This document shows, in pieces, positions 28,357 through 37,687 of a stretch of DNA of 64,000 bases. The notes beneath the pieces were generated by a model. The model made no database searches. It saw only the letters and a list, made by a program, of their open reading frames with translations, and had not been told where the DNA came from. The position numbers and the translations under genes are program-made. Location of the stretch: contig CAYRFQ010000030.1 in NCBI GenBank assembly GCA_964423615.1, positions 1 through 64,000 of the forward strand, written 5' to 3'. Numbering within the stretch: the stretch's first letter is position 1; each line of letters begins with the position of its first letter. This DNA is from CAYRFQ01 sp964423615. GTDB lineage: Bacteria > Planctomycetota > Planctomycetia > Gemmatales > Gemmataceae.

Positions 28357-28908
28357 TTGGAGCTCAACGAACGCACTATTCTGCATTTGGGATGTGGAGA
28401 GAAGTACGACGATAAAGCCGTTAATGTTGATCTTGTTCCAGACGTCAATCCCGATGTAGTCCATCATTTAGATCAAACGCCGTGGCCTTTTCCGGACGGA
28501 CGTTTCCAAGAGGTGTGGGCGTATGATGTGATTGAACACCTTGACGACATCATCAAGGTCATGGAAGAAATACATCGCGTTTGTGCTGATGGGGCAGTCG
28601 TGAAAATTACTGTCCCCCACTACTCTTGTGCGAATGCTTACACGGACATCACTCACCGACATTATTTCGGCCGGTTCAGCTTTGATTATTTTACTGGGGA
28701 CCATCAGTTTTCCTTTTATACACGACGGCGGTTTCGAACGCAGACCGCCCGAATCGTATTCTACCCGACGTTGACGAACAAACTCGTTCACCGATTCGCC
28801 AATTGGTTTCCCGAACGCTACGAACGTGGGTGGGCGTGGATTTTTCCGGCCTGGTTTCTTTACTTCGAGTTGCAAGTGGTGAAGGAACTCCCACAACCAG
28901 AAGCTTGA
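28357..28908 (+). CDS. Class I SAM-dependent methyltransferase
   Basis: This 183-residue protein has motif I LHLGCGEKY at about residues 8-16, VNVDLVPD, the post-I region WPFPDGRFQEVWAYDVIEHL and KITVPHYS, matching Methyltransf_11-like enzymes. The frame is open from 28306, but the first 17 codons there look non-coding. A TTG at 28357 preceded by AAAGGGG gives the expected length, so I start there. It probably methylates a sugar or a lipid-linked intermediate; the substrate is unknown. Confidence 0.78.
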   Translation: MELNERTILHLGCGEKYDDKAVNVDLVPDVNPDVVHHLDQTPWPFPDGRFQEVWAYDVIEHLDDIIKVMEEIHRVCADGAVVKITVPHYSCANAYTDITHRHYFGRFSFDYFTGDHQFSFYTRRRFRTQTARIVFYPTLTNKLVHRFANWFPERYERGWAWIFPAWFLYFELQVVKELPQPEA

Positions 28909-28978
28909 ACCATCTTTTCGTTCAACGCACACGACTTTGGTACGAACAGAATCACGACCTTCTGCAGTTGTCTGAGCA

Positions 28979-30109
28979 ATGTCTCAGTCGATTCGCAAAT
29001 ACACTCCATTCAGGATCATGGCCAAACAGAAAAGCATCACGCATATGATACCCGCGCTGTTCTTCGCGAAGGATGGGATTGTGGGTGGAGCGGAACGGTA
29101 CGCCTACGAACTCGCGAGGCACATGGCGAAAGTTGCTCCTACGTCGCTTGTGACGTTTGGCCACCAATCGCGTCACTTTCGGGTGGAAGACCTGGAAGTT
29201 CGTGTGATCGGAAACTGTCATTTCGTGCGTGGTCAGCGTTCCAACCCGATAGCTTGGTCTTTGATACGTGAAGTGGCTCGAGCGGATGTCGTTCATTGTC
29301 ATCAACATCACATCTTGGCCAGTAGCACTGCCGCTTTGTTGGGGATGTTATTCCGACGACCCATTTTTGTGAGTGATTTGGGCGGAGGAGGCTGGGACAT
29401 ATCAGGTTATATTCGAACTGATCGTTGGTTCCGGGGCCATCTTCACATAAGCCAGTATAGCCGTTCGGTAGCCAATCATGCAGATAAGGATTGGGCGCAT
29501 GTCATTTATGGTGGCATCGACACTGAGCGTTTCTCTCCGAAGCAATCGGATCAGGAGAACACCCAGCGTGCCGTCTTATATGTAGGACGATTACTCCCTC
29601 ATAAAGGAGTCAACTACTTGGTGGAGGGAGTTCCCGACGACGTTCCACTTCGGCTCGTGGGCAAACCTTACAACGTGGACTATTTGAAACTGTTGAAAAC
29701 TCTGGCCGAGGGAAAACGAGTTTCGTTCGAGCATGATTGTACGGACGCGGAACTCATCGCGGCTTACCAAGAATGTTTGTGCGTGGTCCTTCCAAGTGTT
29801 TACCGTACGATTCTTGGTCAGGAGTCTCGAGTCCCCGAACTGCTTGGTCAGACGCTGTTGGAAGGTATGGCGTGTGGAGTTCCAGCAATCTGTTCGGACG
29901 TGGCGAGTATGCCGGAGGTTGTGGAAGACGGTGTCACGGGATTTGTTGTTCCTCCGAATGACCCCGAAGCGTTGCGTGAAAAAATCGTGTGGCTCATCGA
30001 GCATCCCGCCGAACGACAACGAATGGGGTTGGCGGCACGAGAACGAGTGCTGAATCATTTTACGTGGGATGTCGTAGTCCGTCGTTGTTTGGAAGTTTAC
30101 GGAAACTAG
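28979..30109 (+). CDS. GT4-family glycosyltransferase
   Basis: This 376-residue GT-B enzyme has GIVGGAERYAYELARHM in the acceptor domain. Its donor domain carries LYVGRLLPHKGVNYL at about 200-214 and GQTLLEGMACGVPAICSD with the E-x7-E region near 290-310. An ATG at residue 14 (MAKQKSI) is an alternative start. It lies directly upstream of the gmd-like gene (36 bp), so the sugar it transfers could be the GDP-6-deoxysugar produced there; this is only a positional inference. Confidence 0.87.
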   Translation: MSQSIRKYTPFRIMAKQKSITHMIPALFFAKDGIVGGAERYAYELARHMAKVAPTSLVTFGHQSRHFRVEDLEVRVIGNCHFVRGQRSNPIAWSLIREVARADVVHCHQHHILASSTAALLGMLFRRPIFVSDLGGGGWDISGYIRTDRWFRGHLHISQYSRSVANHADKDWAHVIYGGIDTERFSPKQSDQENTQRAVLYVGRLLPHKGVNYLVEGVPDDVPLRLVGKPYNVDYLKLLKTLAEGKRVSFEHDCTDAELIAAYQECLCVVLPSVYRTILGQESRVPELLGQTLLEGMACGVPAICSDVASMPEVVEDGVTGFVVPPNDPEALREKIVWLIEHPAERQRMGLAARERVLNHFTWDVVVRRCLEVYGN

Positions 30110-30145
30110 CGTGAGTTCGTTTTCTTTGGATTCTGGAGAAGTATT

Positions 30146-31147
30146 GTGGATGTAGCTCTGATTACCGGCATTACGGGCCAAGACGGATCCTATTTAGCCG
30201 AACTGTTGCTCGAAAAAGGTTACCGGGTGCATGGCGTCGTCCGTCGAGTGGCGATGGAAGATCCGGACCATCGGATGTGGCGAATTCGGCACATCCTTTC
30301 GGACATCGAACTTCACGCTGCTTCGTTGGAGAGTTATGCGAGTGTTTTTAATGTACTCCAGAAAGTGAATCCGACCGAATGCTACCACCTGGCGGCTCAA
30401 AGTTTCGTCAGTTATTCTTTCGAAGATGAATTTTCGACTCTGAACACGAACATCAACGGGACTCACCACGTCTTGGCTGCGGTCAAGAATGTGGTTCCTG
30501 AGTGCCGATTCTACTTTGCCGCGTCCAGTGAGATGTTTGGTAAAGTACGAGAAACCCCACAGAACGAGCTAACTCCGTTTCATCCCCGATCTGCTTATGG
30601 GATTTCGAAGGTTGCGGGTTTTGAACTCACCCGGAACTACCGCGAAGCCTACGATATGTATGCGACTTCGGGGATTCTATACAACCACGAATCGCCCCGA
30701 CGTGGTTTTGAATTTGTGACACGAAAAATCACGAGTCACGTTGCGAAAATCAAACTGGGCCTTACGAACGAACTCCGACTCGGCAATTTGGATGCCAAGC
30801 GAGATTGGGGTCACGCCAAGGATTATGTTTTGGCCATGTGGATGATGCTTCAGCAGAAGGAACCGGATGATTATGTTATCTCCATGGGAGAGACGCATTC
30901 GGTTCGCGAGTTCCTGGAGGTGGCTTTTGGCTGCGTGGAACTCGACTATCGAGATTACGTCGTGGTCGATCCGAAATTCTTTCGTCCGGCCGAAGTCGAG
31001 CTTCTCCTTGGTGACCCTAGCAAAGGGAAGGACATTCTGGGTTGGGAGCCAACATATAGTTTCGAAGAGTTGGTGCGAGAAATGGTCGAAAGCGATCTTG
31101 AGCGACTTTCTTCTCAGGATCTGATGACTTCCCAAGCCCAACGGTAA
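30146..31147 (+). CDS. gmd: GDP-mannose 4,6-dehydratase
   Basis: This 333-residue extended SDR enzyme has the nucleotide-binding motif TGITGQDG at residues 7-14, the active-site SSEMFG at about 127-132, and Tyr151 and Lys155 in SAYGISK. NHESPRRG at about 178-185 is a hallmark of GDP-mannose 4,6-dehydratases. It converts GDP-mannose to GDP-4-keto-6-deoxymannose, precursor of GDP-fucose, GDP-rhamnose and related sugars. The start is a GTG at 30146. No reductase or epimerase for the next step (such as fcl or rmd) is in the window. Confidence 0.92.
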   Translation: MDVALITGITGQDGSYLAELLLEKGYRVHGVVRRVAMEDPDHRMWRIRHILSDIELHAASLESYASVFNVLQKVNPTECYHLAAQSFVSYSFEDEFSTLNTNINGTHHVLAAVKNVVPECRFYFAASSEMFGKVRETPQNELTPFHPRSAYGISKVAGFELTRNYREAYDMYATSGILYNHESPRRGFEFVTRKITSHVAKIKLGLTNELRLGNLDAKRDWGHAKDYVLAMWMMLQQKEPDDYVISMGETHSVREFLEVAFGCVELDYRDYVVVDPKFFRPAEVELLLGDPSKGKDILGWEPTYSFEELVREMVESDLERLSSQDLMTSQAQR

Positions 31148-31564
31148 GCTGACTTTTGTGGAAACGATCGGTGTTATCGGAGTGGGTCGGGTCGATCAGT
31201 TCCGAGGCAAGGAATGGCGAATGACTAAATTGTGTCGTGGGTCCCTGATTGTTAAGATTCGGTTCGTCAGATTTTGGGAGAGTGTCGATTCCGTGGTCGT
31301 GAGACCTGGATTGTCCTGACAGGGTGGCTATGTAATCAAAGCCCAGAACAGGATAGGACGAAACGGTGTGGCGTGCAAGGATTCTCGATAGTAACACCCT
31401 GATCAATCGGAAGTGACATATTCCTTGTTCCACACGATACTTTCTTAAGCATTGAATGAACGTCCATTCCTCGATCGAGGAGACAAGCGAGTAGGTTTTT
31501 GTGTTCGTTTGTGGATGAGTTAACTTTCAAACACATTTTTTTCGCCCGGTGTGAGGATCTCCTT
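31148..31564. other. Intergenic gap after gmd
   Basis: No gene is supported in these 417 bases. A frame continuous with the next gene runs back to 31499 but its first 22 codons lack a start signal. I see no clear terminator or repeat. Confidence 0.4.
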
Positions 31565-32161
31565 ATGCGCGTGGCGTCTCACTTTCTACTGTGGTCGTTG
31601 GGACTTTCCAAAGCGACGACCCAAACGACTGACGCCGAGCGAGAGTGTCTGGCTCGGCATGCCTCGGGTCGGGAAAAACTAGCGGAGATTGGTGTTTGGC
31701 ACGGAGTGACGACTTGCGTGCTGCGGGGTGTGATGGCCTCTCACGGTGTTCTGTATGCCGTCGATCCCTACCCGGTTGGTCGACTTGGTTTTAGCTTCCA
31801 AAGGATCATTGCTCGCCGCGAAGTTCGACGAGTGCCGAATGGCGAACTAGTTTGGATGCGATTGACGGGTGCCGAGGCAGCGAAGAAAATCGCCGAAGAT
31901 GGCTTGGGTCCTGTCGACCTCGTGTTCATTGATGGTGATCACACCTACGAAGGTCTCCGTCAAGACTGGGAAGGATGGTCGCCATTGGTCTGTCCAGGAG
32001 GGACCGTCGCCTTGCACGATAGCATGCCCACTCCGGACCGAGATATTGAATCTATTGGTAGTGTCCGATACACCCGAGAGATAGTCTCCAAGGATCCACG
32101 TTTCGAACGGGTCGAAGTCGTGGATTCCTTGAGTGTATTTCAAAGACGGGAAGACGTTTAG
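31565..32161 (+). CDS. Class I SAM-dependent methyltransferase (CmcI/TylF-like)
   Basis: This 198-residue protein has motif I AEIGVWHGVTTCVLRG at about 40-55, DPYPVG in the acidic-loop region, and VDLVFIDGDHTYEGLRQDW at about 120-138. That segment is typical of Methyltransf_24/CmcI-type O-methyltransferases acting on sugars or small molecules. The ATG at 31565 follows GAGGAT (31553-31558) with 6-nt spacing, which decides the start over an upstream in-frame alternative. It probably decorates the EPS. Confidence 0.82.
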   Translation: MRVASHFLLWSLGLSKATTQTTDAERECLARHASGREKLAEIGVWHGVTTCVLRGVMASHGVLYAVDPYPVGRLGFSFQRIIARREVRRVPNGELVWMRLTGAEAAKKIAEDGLGPVDLVFIDGDHTYEGLRQDWEGWSPLVCPGGTVALHDSMPTPDRDIESIGSVRYTREIVSKDPRFERVEVVDSLSVFQRREDV

Positions 32162-32658
32162 AGTTTCTTTTGAGGACTTCGCGGTTCGTGAATCCAAGTA
32201 GCAACAAGCACACGGCGGAAGTCGTACGCATCTTCGGAGTGCTTGGTCATGACACAACACGGGAACCAGTTGAAACGGGACGAAAAACAGGCCTACAAAA
32301 CCCAGAACAAACAAACCAGAATGGCAATCGATTTCCCGTTCCAAGTGAAAATTTTGGAATTTCGACGATTTTTGTGAAAATGACACGGCTTTCAATCCTA
32401 TTGTATTATGGGCACATGCGCACAAGAACGGTCCAAAACCTCGAAAACGAGCGAAAATGGCGGTTTTTCGGAGGCCGTTTTCCATAAGTAATTGATGCAC
32501 AGAGACATATGGAAATCGAGAGGTGTCAGAAAAGTGCAATTTAGGCGCAGGTTTACTACAAGTTTAGCGCAGGTTTGGTGCAGTTTTAGCGCAGGTTTCT
32601 GTCATTTTTGAACAGGTTTTTGTCGGACAATGGCGAGAGTTTGGACTGGAGGAAATCG
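32162..32658. other. Intergenic region with a repeat array
   Basis: About 500 bases without a convincing gene. An open frame at 32170-32487 has no ribosome site and reads like non-coding sequence. The right end carries the 22-bp-period repeat array annotated at 32540-32598. Confidence 0.5.
32540..32598. repeat. 22-bp-period direct repeats (three copies)
   Basis: The core GCGCAGGTTT appears at 32545-32554, 32567-32576 and 32589-32598, exactly 22 bp apart each time. The longer core TTTAGCGCAGGTTT is exact in copies two and three; copy one carries one extra G. A degenerate fourth copy (GAACAGGTTT) begins at 32610. The period is close to two DNA turns, so the copies face the same side of the helix, as expected for a cooperative protein-binding site. 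The array ends about 60 bp before a small ORF that is coupled to a methyltransferase gene. Confidence 0.7.
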
Positions 32659-32955
32659 TTGGGGGACAAATTCCGCAAATATTTTTCAAGAAAAATTGGA
32701 CAGTTATTCCGTTCGCGTTCACCGTATGTCCGCTACTTTCTCGACGCTGTTGTCAATAAGATGCTTGTTGTTGGGATGAATCGACTTCGTGGAATGCCAG
32801 AGCTTGGTAGCGACGAGTCGACCGGGAAAATCCGAGCGACTTGGAAAGAGGGAGAGTTGAAAATCTCCGAAGTCCTGCTGGTGATTTTAGAGCCGTCCCC
32901 AACTGGTCTGATCGCAAAGTTCCATTCACTACTCATTCTTCCCAATTTTCAATGA
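32659..32955 (+). CDS. Possible small ORF coupled to the FkbM gene
   Basis: From a TTG at 32659, preceded by GGAGG (32648-32652) at 6-nt spacing, an open frame encodes 98 residues. It is basic at the N-terminus (GDKFRKYFSRKIGQLFRSRS), with mixed alpha/beta-like sequence after. It ends in a TGA that overlaps the ATG of the next gene as ATGA, the coupling arrangement used repeatedly in this locus. I recognise no domain. The ribosome site and overlap argue for a real gene; the unusual start codon and lack of recognisable similarity argue for caution. Confidence 0.4.
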   Translation: MGDKFRKYFSRKIGQLFRSRSPYVRYFLDAVVNKMLVVGMNRLRGMPELGSDESTGKIRATWKEGELKISEVLLVILEPSPTGLIAKFHSLLILPNFQ

Positions 32956-33869
32956 CAGCCCCACTTTCTCCGCAACCTTGGTTCGCAACGCCAGAGATAG
33001 TCAAACAGTTGCCGCTTTCTTTTCGTTGGCTCGCCTTATACTGGCGTACGATGCGTTTGCCAAACGGAAGGACTCCAGGAGGTAGTTTTCTGTACCGTCT
33101 GTTGCGTCGCTTTCGGGCTGCATTCGGTCTTCCCTCGACTCACTCCGTTCGGTTGGACGAAGGTGTCATCTGGCTCAATCTTGCTGACGATCGATTCAAC
33201 TGGGTTCTGGCGGAGATTCGGGCAGACAGTTTTGAGAAACGATGGCTTCGCGAGTACCTCCATCCAGGGGGTACCTTTATCGATGTCGGGGCGAATCACG
33301 GGAGTTTTTCTTTGTTGGCAAGCCGAATTGTGGGCGACGATGGCTTCGTATTGGCCGTGGAGCCTAATCCGGTGCTAAGCTCGCTCGTCGAAAAAACACT
33401 CCAAGAAAATCATTTTTCGGGTTCGTACGTGTTCCGTGGGGTTTGCAGTAGCGATAACGAAGAGAAGGAATTCTATGTTCCGGTAAAGGCTTCCTCAGGA
33501 ACGGCGAGTCTATCTCAGGCGGTGGTTCCGGGGCGGACCGAGGGCATCTCTGTCGAGTCGAGCCGTCTCGATGATCTGATGTCACGGGTCAATCAAGCTC
33601 CGCACAACTTGTTCATTAAGATAGATGTTGAAGGGCATGAAGGGGACGTCCTCAAGGGAGCCGAGCTTACGATTGGCCGTCATCGGCCAGCCATTCTCTT
33701 CGAACTCAATCCAGAAGCCCTCCAGAAGGCGGGCGGTTCTGCGCGTGAACTTCTGGAATTGCTCCGTGATCTTGGGTACACCCGGTTACTCTCGGGAAGT
33801 AATGAAACACTGTCGATTGACCAGGTGATCCAAGCACCCTCACAGCAAAATTTGTTGGCACTCCCGTGA
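32952..33869 (+). CDS. FkbM-family methyltransferase (4 of 4)
   Basis: This 305-residue methyltransferase has motif I FIDVGANHGSFSLLASR at about 108-124, AVEPNP at about 135-140 and the signature KIDVEGHEGDVLKGAE at about 220-235. The frame is open from 32841, but the ATG at 32952 overlaps the upstream stop as ATGA and gives the expected length. An about 100-residue N-terminal region precedes the catalytic fold. It is followed by a cluster of glycosyltransferases. Confidence 0.86.
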   Translation: MTAPLSPQPWFATPEIVKQLPLSFRWLALYWRTMRLPNGRTPGGSFLYRLLRRFRAAFGLPSTHSVRLDEGVIWLNLADDRFNWVLAEIRADSFEKRWLREYLHPGGTFIDVGANHGSFSLLASRIVGDDGFVLAVEPNPVLSSLVEKTLQENHFSGSYVFRGVCSSDNEEKEFYVPVKASSGTASLSQAVVPGRTEGISVESSRLDDLMSRVNQAPHNLFIKIDVEGHEGDVLKGAELTIGRHRPAILFELNPEALQKAGGSARELLELLRDLGYTRLLSGSNETLSIDQVIQAPSQQNLLALP

Positions 33870-34000
33870 TGTGGTTCTGCCAGAAGGCCAACCAAGATTC
33901 GAAAAAACGCCCAGTGCGTAGCAGATCATCTTCCTGCAGAAACGGATGCTGGCAGGAACATTCCTCCGAATGAGGCAAATGAGGAGATGTTGGCCTGGAA

Positions 34001-35218
34001 ATGGGCACAGGTTTGAGGCAAGACTCTCTTATGGCAACTTCCTCCTCTCTTGAGAAACTCCGTTGGCTTTTTGTTTCCGATTTCCTGGATGACCCGAATT
34101 CTGGTGCCGCCGGTTCGTTGCGTTGCATAGGGGAGGCCTTGGAGGAACTTGGCCACAGTGTTGATTTTGCCTGGCATGTCGGAGACCGTCGGCGTTTACC
34201 AGGAAGATTCGATACCTATTTCGGGTTACCCAGGGCCCAAATGCGACAAGTTCGGGAACATCTCCAACGTGGGATGACGGAGGGTCGTCCTTTCGACATA
34301 GTTACGATTAGTCAACCCTACGGCTACCTGGCGCAAGAAAGATTGGCTTCGGAGTTTCCAACGACGTTGTTCACCAATCGCACGCATGGTTGGGAAGCTC
34401 GGTACAACGAGAACCAGAGGCAGTTTGGTTGGGAATTGCCCCAGGGCTGGACGAATCGGCTGTTCCGATATCTGAGCCAACGATTCATGGCCCGGATCTG
34501 CCGACGGGCAGCGTTATCTTGTCATGGATTTATCGCACCGGCTTCCAGTTGTGCTCGATTTGTTCAGGAGCGGTACAAGGTTCCGGAATGGCGTGTGGCG
34601 ACGATTCCGTATGGCCTCGGAAATGAGTTCCACAATCTACCGGAGCGGCCTTCTCGCACGAACGACTCGCTGCGTTTGTTGTACGTCGGGCAATATCTCG
34701 AACGCAAAGGAAGTCAAATTCTGGAAGAACACCTTCCCCGACTCGGCTCGCAATTTCCGAATGCCCGACTGACGTTTGTGGTTCCTCCACATCTCCTTGA
34801 CGTATTGGTCAACCGGTACGGTGACTCCTGGGGTGACCGACTGCAAGTGTTTCCCTGGATGTCGCGAAGAGAACTGATTCGTGTCTATCAAGAGCACGAC
34901 ATCTTTCTTTTTCCATCCTATTTCGAAGGTTTTGGAAAAACGTTTTTTGAAGCGATGGCCTGCGGAATGTGCGTTGCGTCTTTTGACGATGCCGGGGTCG
35001 GAGACATCGCCCAAGAAGGAGAAGCTCTTGTTTGCCCGGTCGGGGATGTACCCAACTTCGTCAAACTGCTCACGGAGGCTTTGGGAGGTCAACACCCCGT
35101 CGGTGTTATTGGAGAAAAGGCCCGTCGAAGGGCTCTGGAATTTACTTGGACCAAGAACGCGGAGCAAACAGTTCGATTTTGTCAGGAATTGCGGCGTCGA
35201 TGTCTTCCAGTCACTTAG
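34001..35218 (+). CDS. GT4-family glycosyltransferase
   Basis: This 405-residue GT-B enzyme has WLFVSDFLDDPNSGAAGS at about 24-41 in the acceptor domain. The donor domain has LLYVGQYLERKGSQIL at about 226-241 and the E-x7-E region YFEGFGKTFFEAMACGM near 307-323. Starts at 34001 and 34031 are both possible; GAGG lies 12 nt before the second. Donor and linkage are unknown. Confidence 0.86.
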   Translation: MGTGLRQDSLMATSSSLEKLRWLFVSDFLDDPNSGAAGSLRCIGEALEELGHSVDFAWHVGDRRRLPGRFDTYFGLPRAQMRQVREHLQRGMTEGRPFDIVTISQPYGYLAQERLASEFPTTLFTNRTHGWEARYNENQRQFGWELPQGWTNRLFRYLSQRFMARICRRAALSCHGFIAPASSCARFVQERYKVPEWRVATIPYGLGNEFHNLPERPSRTNDSLRLLYVGQYLERKGSQILEEHLPRLGSQFPNARLTFVVPPHLLDVLVNRYGDSWGDRLQVFPWMSRRELIRVYQEHDIFLFPSYFEGFGKTFFEAMACGMCVASFDDAGVGDIAQEGEALVCPVGDVPNFVKLLTEALGGQHPVGVIGEKARRRALEFTWTKNAEQTVRFCQELRRRCLPVT

Positions 35219-35405
35219 CCGCCCGGCTTGAGGAAACTCTTATTGATGATTCCCTCGGCGTAGAATTCTGTTGGCTTGTTGGTTTGGGTAGCGTGGAATT
35301 TTCTTCCGACGAATTCGTTCCGTCAGTTACCAATTCTTGGCCAGTTCCAGCCGTTTCTCGAAAGCCTCGTTTTTGAGCCGGAGAAGTTGTAGAAAGAGTT
35401 CGATA

Positions 35406-36617
35406 ATGCGTATCGCGGTCATCAACAAGTCATGCCGACGGGTCGGGGGAACGGAATCCTACCTGGATTCTGTCATTCCTGTTCTTCGCCAAGCGGGTCA
35501 CGAGATCTCTTTCTGGTGTGAGACCCAAGAGCCATCTTTCAAACCGCGATTGCAGTTATCAGACGAGACTCCGTTTTGGTGTGCCGAGGATAACTTGGAG
35601 CAAGCGATCGATGGGCTTTCCAAGTGGAGCCCCGATTTGCTTTACGCCCATGGAATGGGAGACCCTCTTTTGGAGGGACGTCTACAAAGCATTGCTCCCG
35701 GTATTTTCTTCATCCACAGTTACTACGGTGCGTGTATCAGTGGTCGAAAAACGGTGTCGTTTCCGACTCCGAAACCGTGTGAACGTGCTTTTGGTCTGGG
35801 CTGTTTGGCTAACTACTATCCTCGTCGGTGTGGTGGACTCAATCCGTTGACGATGTGGAAGGACTACACACTGCAGACGAGAAGGTTGAAAGTTTTAGCT
35901 CGCTACCAAACGCTCATCACCCACTCCACTCACATGCAGACGGAATACCATAAGTACGGTTTCTCCGTGGAAAAGCTCACATATTATGCTTCGGTCAAAA
36001 AGACTTCTGGCGAAACTCCTCTCCCAATAACGCGGCCGCCGGCTTGGCGTTTGCTGTTTCTAAGTCGTTTCGATCGACTTAAGGGCGGGAGTGAATTACT
36101 TGAGGCGTTACCTCAGGCATATCGGCAGTTGGGGCGAGCAATCCACCTCACCATGGCTGGAGATGGCCCTTATCGTAACCGTTGGCAAGCCCAGGCCCTG
36201 GCTCTGAGCGAACGTTGGCCGGACTTGACAATTGATTTTCCAGGTTGGGTATCGGTGGAAGTTCGGGACCGCCTGCTGGCCGAATCTCATTTGTTGGTGG
36301 TTCCGAGTCTCTGGCCTGAACCTTTTGGTCGAGTTGGTCCGGAAGCAGGTTCTGCAGGTCTTCCTGTGGTCGCTTATGACGTTGGGGGTGTTCGGGAATG
36401 GCTCATCGACGGCGAAAACGGTATTTTGGCTTCTGGGAAGCCTCCTACATCGGCTGGCTTCGGAGAGGCTATCGCTCGGGCTTTGTCCGACTTGCAAGAA
36501 TACGAAAAGATGCGGAGCAAGGCCAAAGCGGTCGCAGGAAAATTCACGATGGCGAATCACATGTTGGAATTGGAAGCGTTGTTTGAGAGAACGATGCGTG
36601 AAAAACCAACGGTGTGA
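35406..36617 (+). CDS. GT4-family glycosyltransferase with a four-cysteine insertion
   Basis: This 403-residue GT-B enzyme starts MRIAVINKSCRRVGGTESYL. The donor domain has LLFLSRFDRLKGGSELLEAL near 220-239 and SLWPEPFGRVGPEAGSAGLP (E-x7-E) near 305-325. An insertion in the acceptor domain holds four cysteines at residues 110, 125, 133 and 142 (spacing 14, 7 and 8 residues) next to His104, a pattern suitable for a zinc site or disulfides. I recall similar inserts in some EPS GT4 enzymes but not their function. The frame is open from 35337; the ATG at 35406 fits the family N-terminus. Confidence 0.87.
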   Translation: MRIAVINKSCRRVGGTESYLDSVIPVLRQAGHEISFWCETQEPSFKPRLQLSDETPFWCAEDNLEQAIDGLSKWSPDLLYAHGMGDPLLEGRLQSIAPGIFFIHSYYGACISGRKTVSFPTPKPCERAFGLGCLANYYPRRCGGLNPLTMWKDYTLQTRRLKVLARYQTLITHSTHMQTEYHKYGFSVEKLTYYASVKKTSGETPLPITRPPAWRLLFLSRFDRLKGGSELLEALPQAYRQLGRAIHLTMAGDGPYRNRWQAQALALSERWPDLTIDFPGWVSVEVRDRLLAESHLLVVPSLWPEPFGRVGPEAGSAGLPVVAYDVGGVREWLIDGENGILASGKPPTSAGFGEAIARALSDLQEYEKMRSKAKAVAGKFTMANHMLELEALFERTMREKPTV

Positions 36618-36814
36618 TGTGCCTGCTTTGTCAAGAAAACTGGAGAATCGAGGTCAACTTCTGATTAGTCCAAGAATGATTCTTCGGGACCTCAACAATC
36701 ATACAGAGGAATGTTTCCGTCTCAACGCTGAAATACGATATCCTCTTAATGACTTCCTGGTTTACAGATCGTTTTGAGTGTCGTTTGACAATTCCCACGT
36801 AGGAGTCATGGTGT

Positions 36815-37687
36815 ATGAAAGGGATCATCCTAGCCGGTGGCACAGGTAGTCGATTGTTTCCTTTGACAAGGGGCGTGAGTAAACAGCTGCTGCCGGTCTA
36901 CAACAAACCGATGGTCTACTATCCTCTTTCGATTCTCATGCTGGCGAGCATTCGAGAGATTCTGGTCATCAGTACGCCGCACGACCTTCCCAACTATCAG
37001 CGACTTCTTGGCGATGGATCGCAGTGGGGGATGCGTTTCGAGTATGTCGAACAAACTCACCCTCGCGGATTGGCGGACGCTTTTCGAGTCGGAAGAGAGT
37101 TCGTGGGGGACTCGCCGGTATGTCTGATTCTCGGTGACAACATTTTTTATGGGCATGGTCTCACGGCGGACGTTGAATCGGCTTCGTCGCTTTCGAAAGG
37201 AGCTGTGATATTCGCCTATGCGGTCAAGGATCCACAGCGGTTTGGAGTGATCGAATTTGACGTCGATGGCAAGGCTCTTACTCTTGAAGAGAAGCCCCAG
37301 AAGCCCAAATCGCATTTTGCAGTGCCGGGGATGTATTTCTACGACAACCAAGCCGTCGAGATTGCTGCAAACTTGAAGCCTTCAGCCCGTGGCGAACTCG
37401 AGATTACGGATCTGAATCGAGTGTACATGGAAAAAGGTCTGTTGAAAGTGATCCAACTCGGTCGTGGCATTGCTTGGCTCGACGCCGGAACTCCCGAATC
37501 GTTGGCCCAAGCGAGTCAGTTCGTACAGGCGATTGAAGAACGCCAAGGGATGATGATTGCTTGTCCGGAGGAAATTGCGTTCCGTAAGCATTTCATCTCC
37601 GAGGATCAACTGTTGGAACTTGCCAGTGGCTTCAAAGGGACGGCCTACGAACAATATCTTCGGAAACTTCCAGGAGAAATCGGTTGA
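36815..37687 (+). CDS. rfbA: Glucose-1-phosphate thymidylyltransferase
   Basis: This 290-residue enzyme makes dTDP-glucose from dTTP and glucose-1-phosphate, the first step to dTDP-rhamnose and related 6-deoxysugars. The signature GIILAGGTGSRLFPLT at 3-18 and KQLLPVYNKPMVYYPLS at about 23-39 are nearly canonical, as are LGDNIFYG at about 109-116 and the C-terminal region. AGGAG at 36801-36805 is 9 nt from the ATG at 36815. rfbC follows 234 bp later. rfbB and rfbD are not in the window. Confidence 0.95.
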   Translation: MKGIILAGGTGSRLFPLTRGVSKQLLPVYNKPMVYYPLSILMLASIREILVISTPHDLPNYQRLLGDGSQWGMRFEYVEQTHPRGLADAFRVGREFVGDSPVCLILGDNIFYGHGLTADVESASSLSKGAVIFAYAVKDPQRFGVIEFDVDGKALTLEEKPQKPKSHFAVPGMYFYDNQAVEIAANLKPSARGELEITDLNRVYMEKGLLKVIQLGRGIAWLDAGTPESLAQASQFVQAIEERQGMMIACPEEIAFRKHFISEDQLLELASGFKGTAYEQYLRKLPGEIG

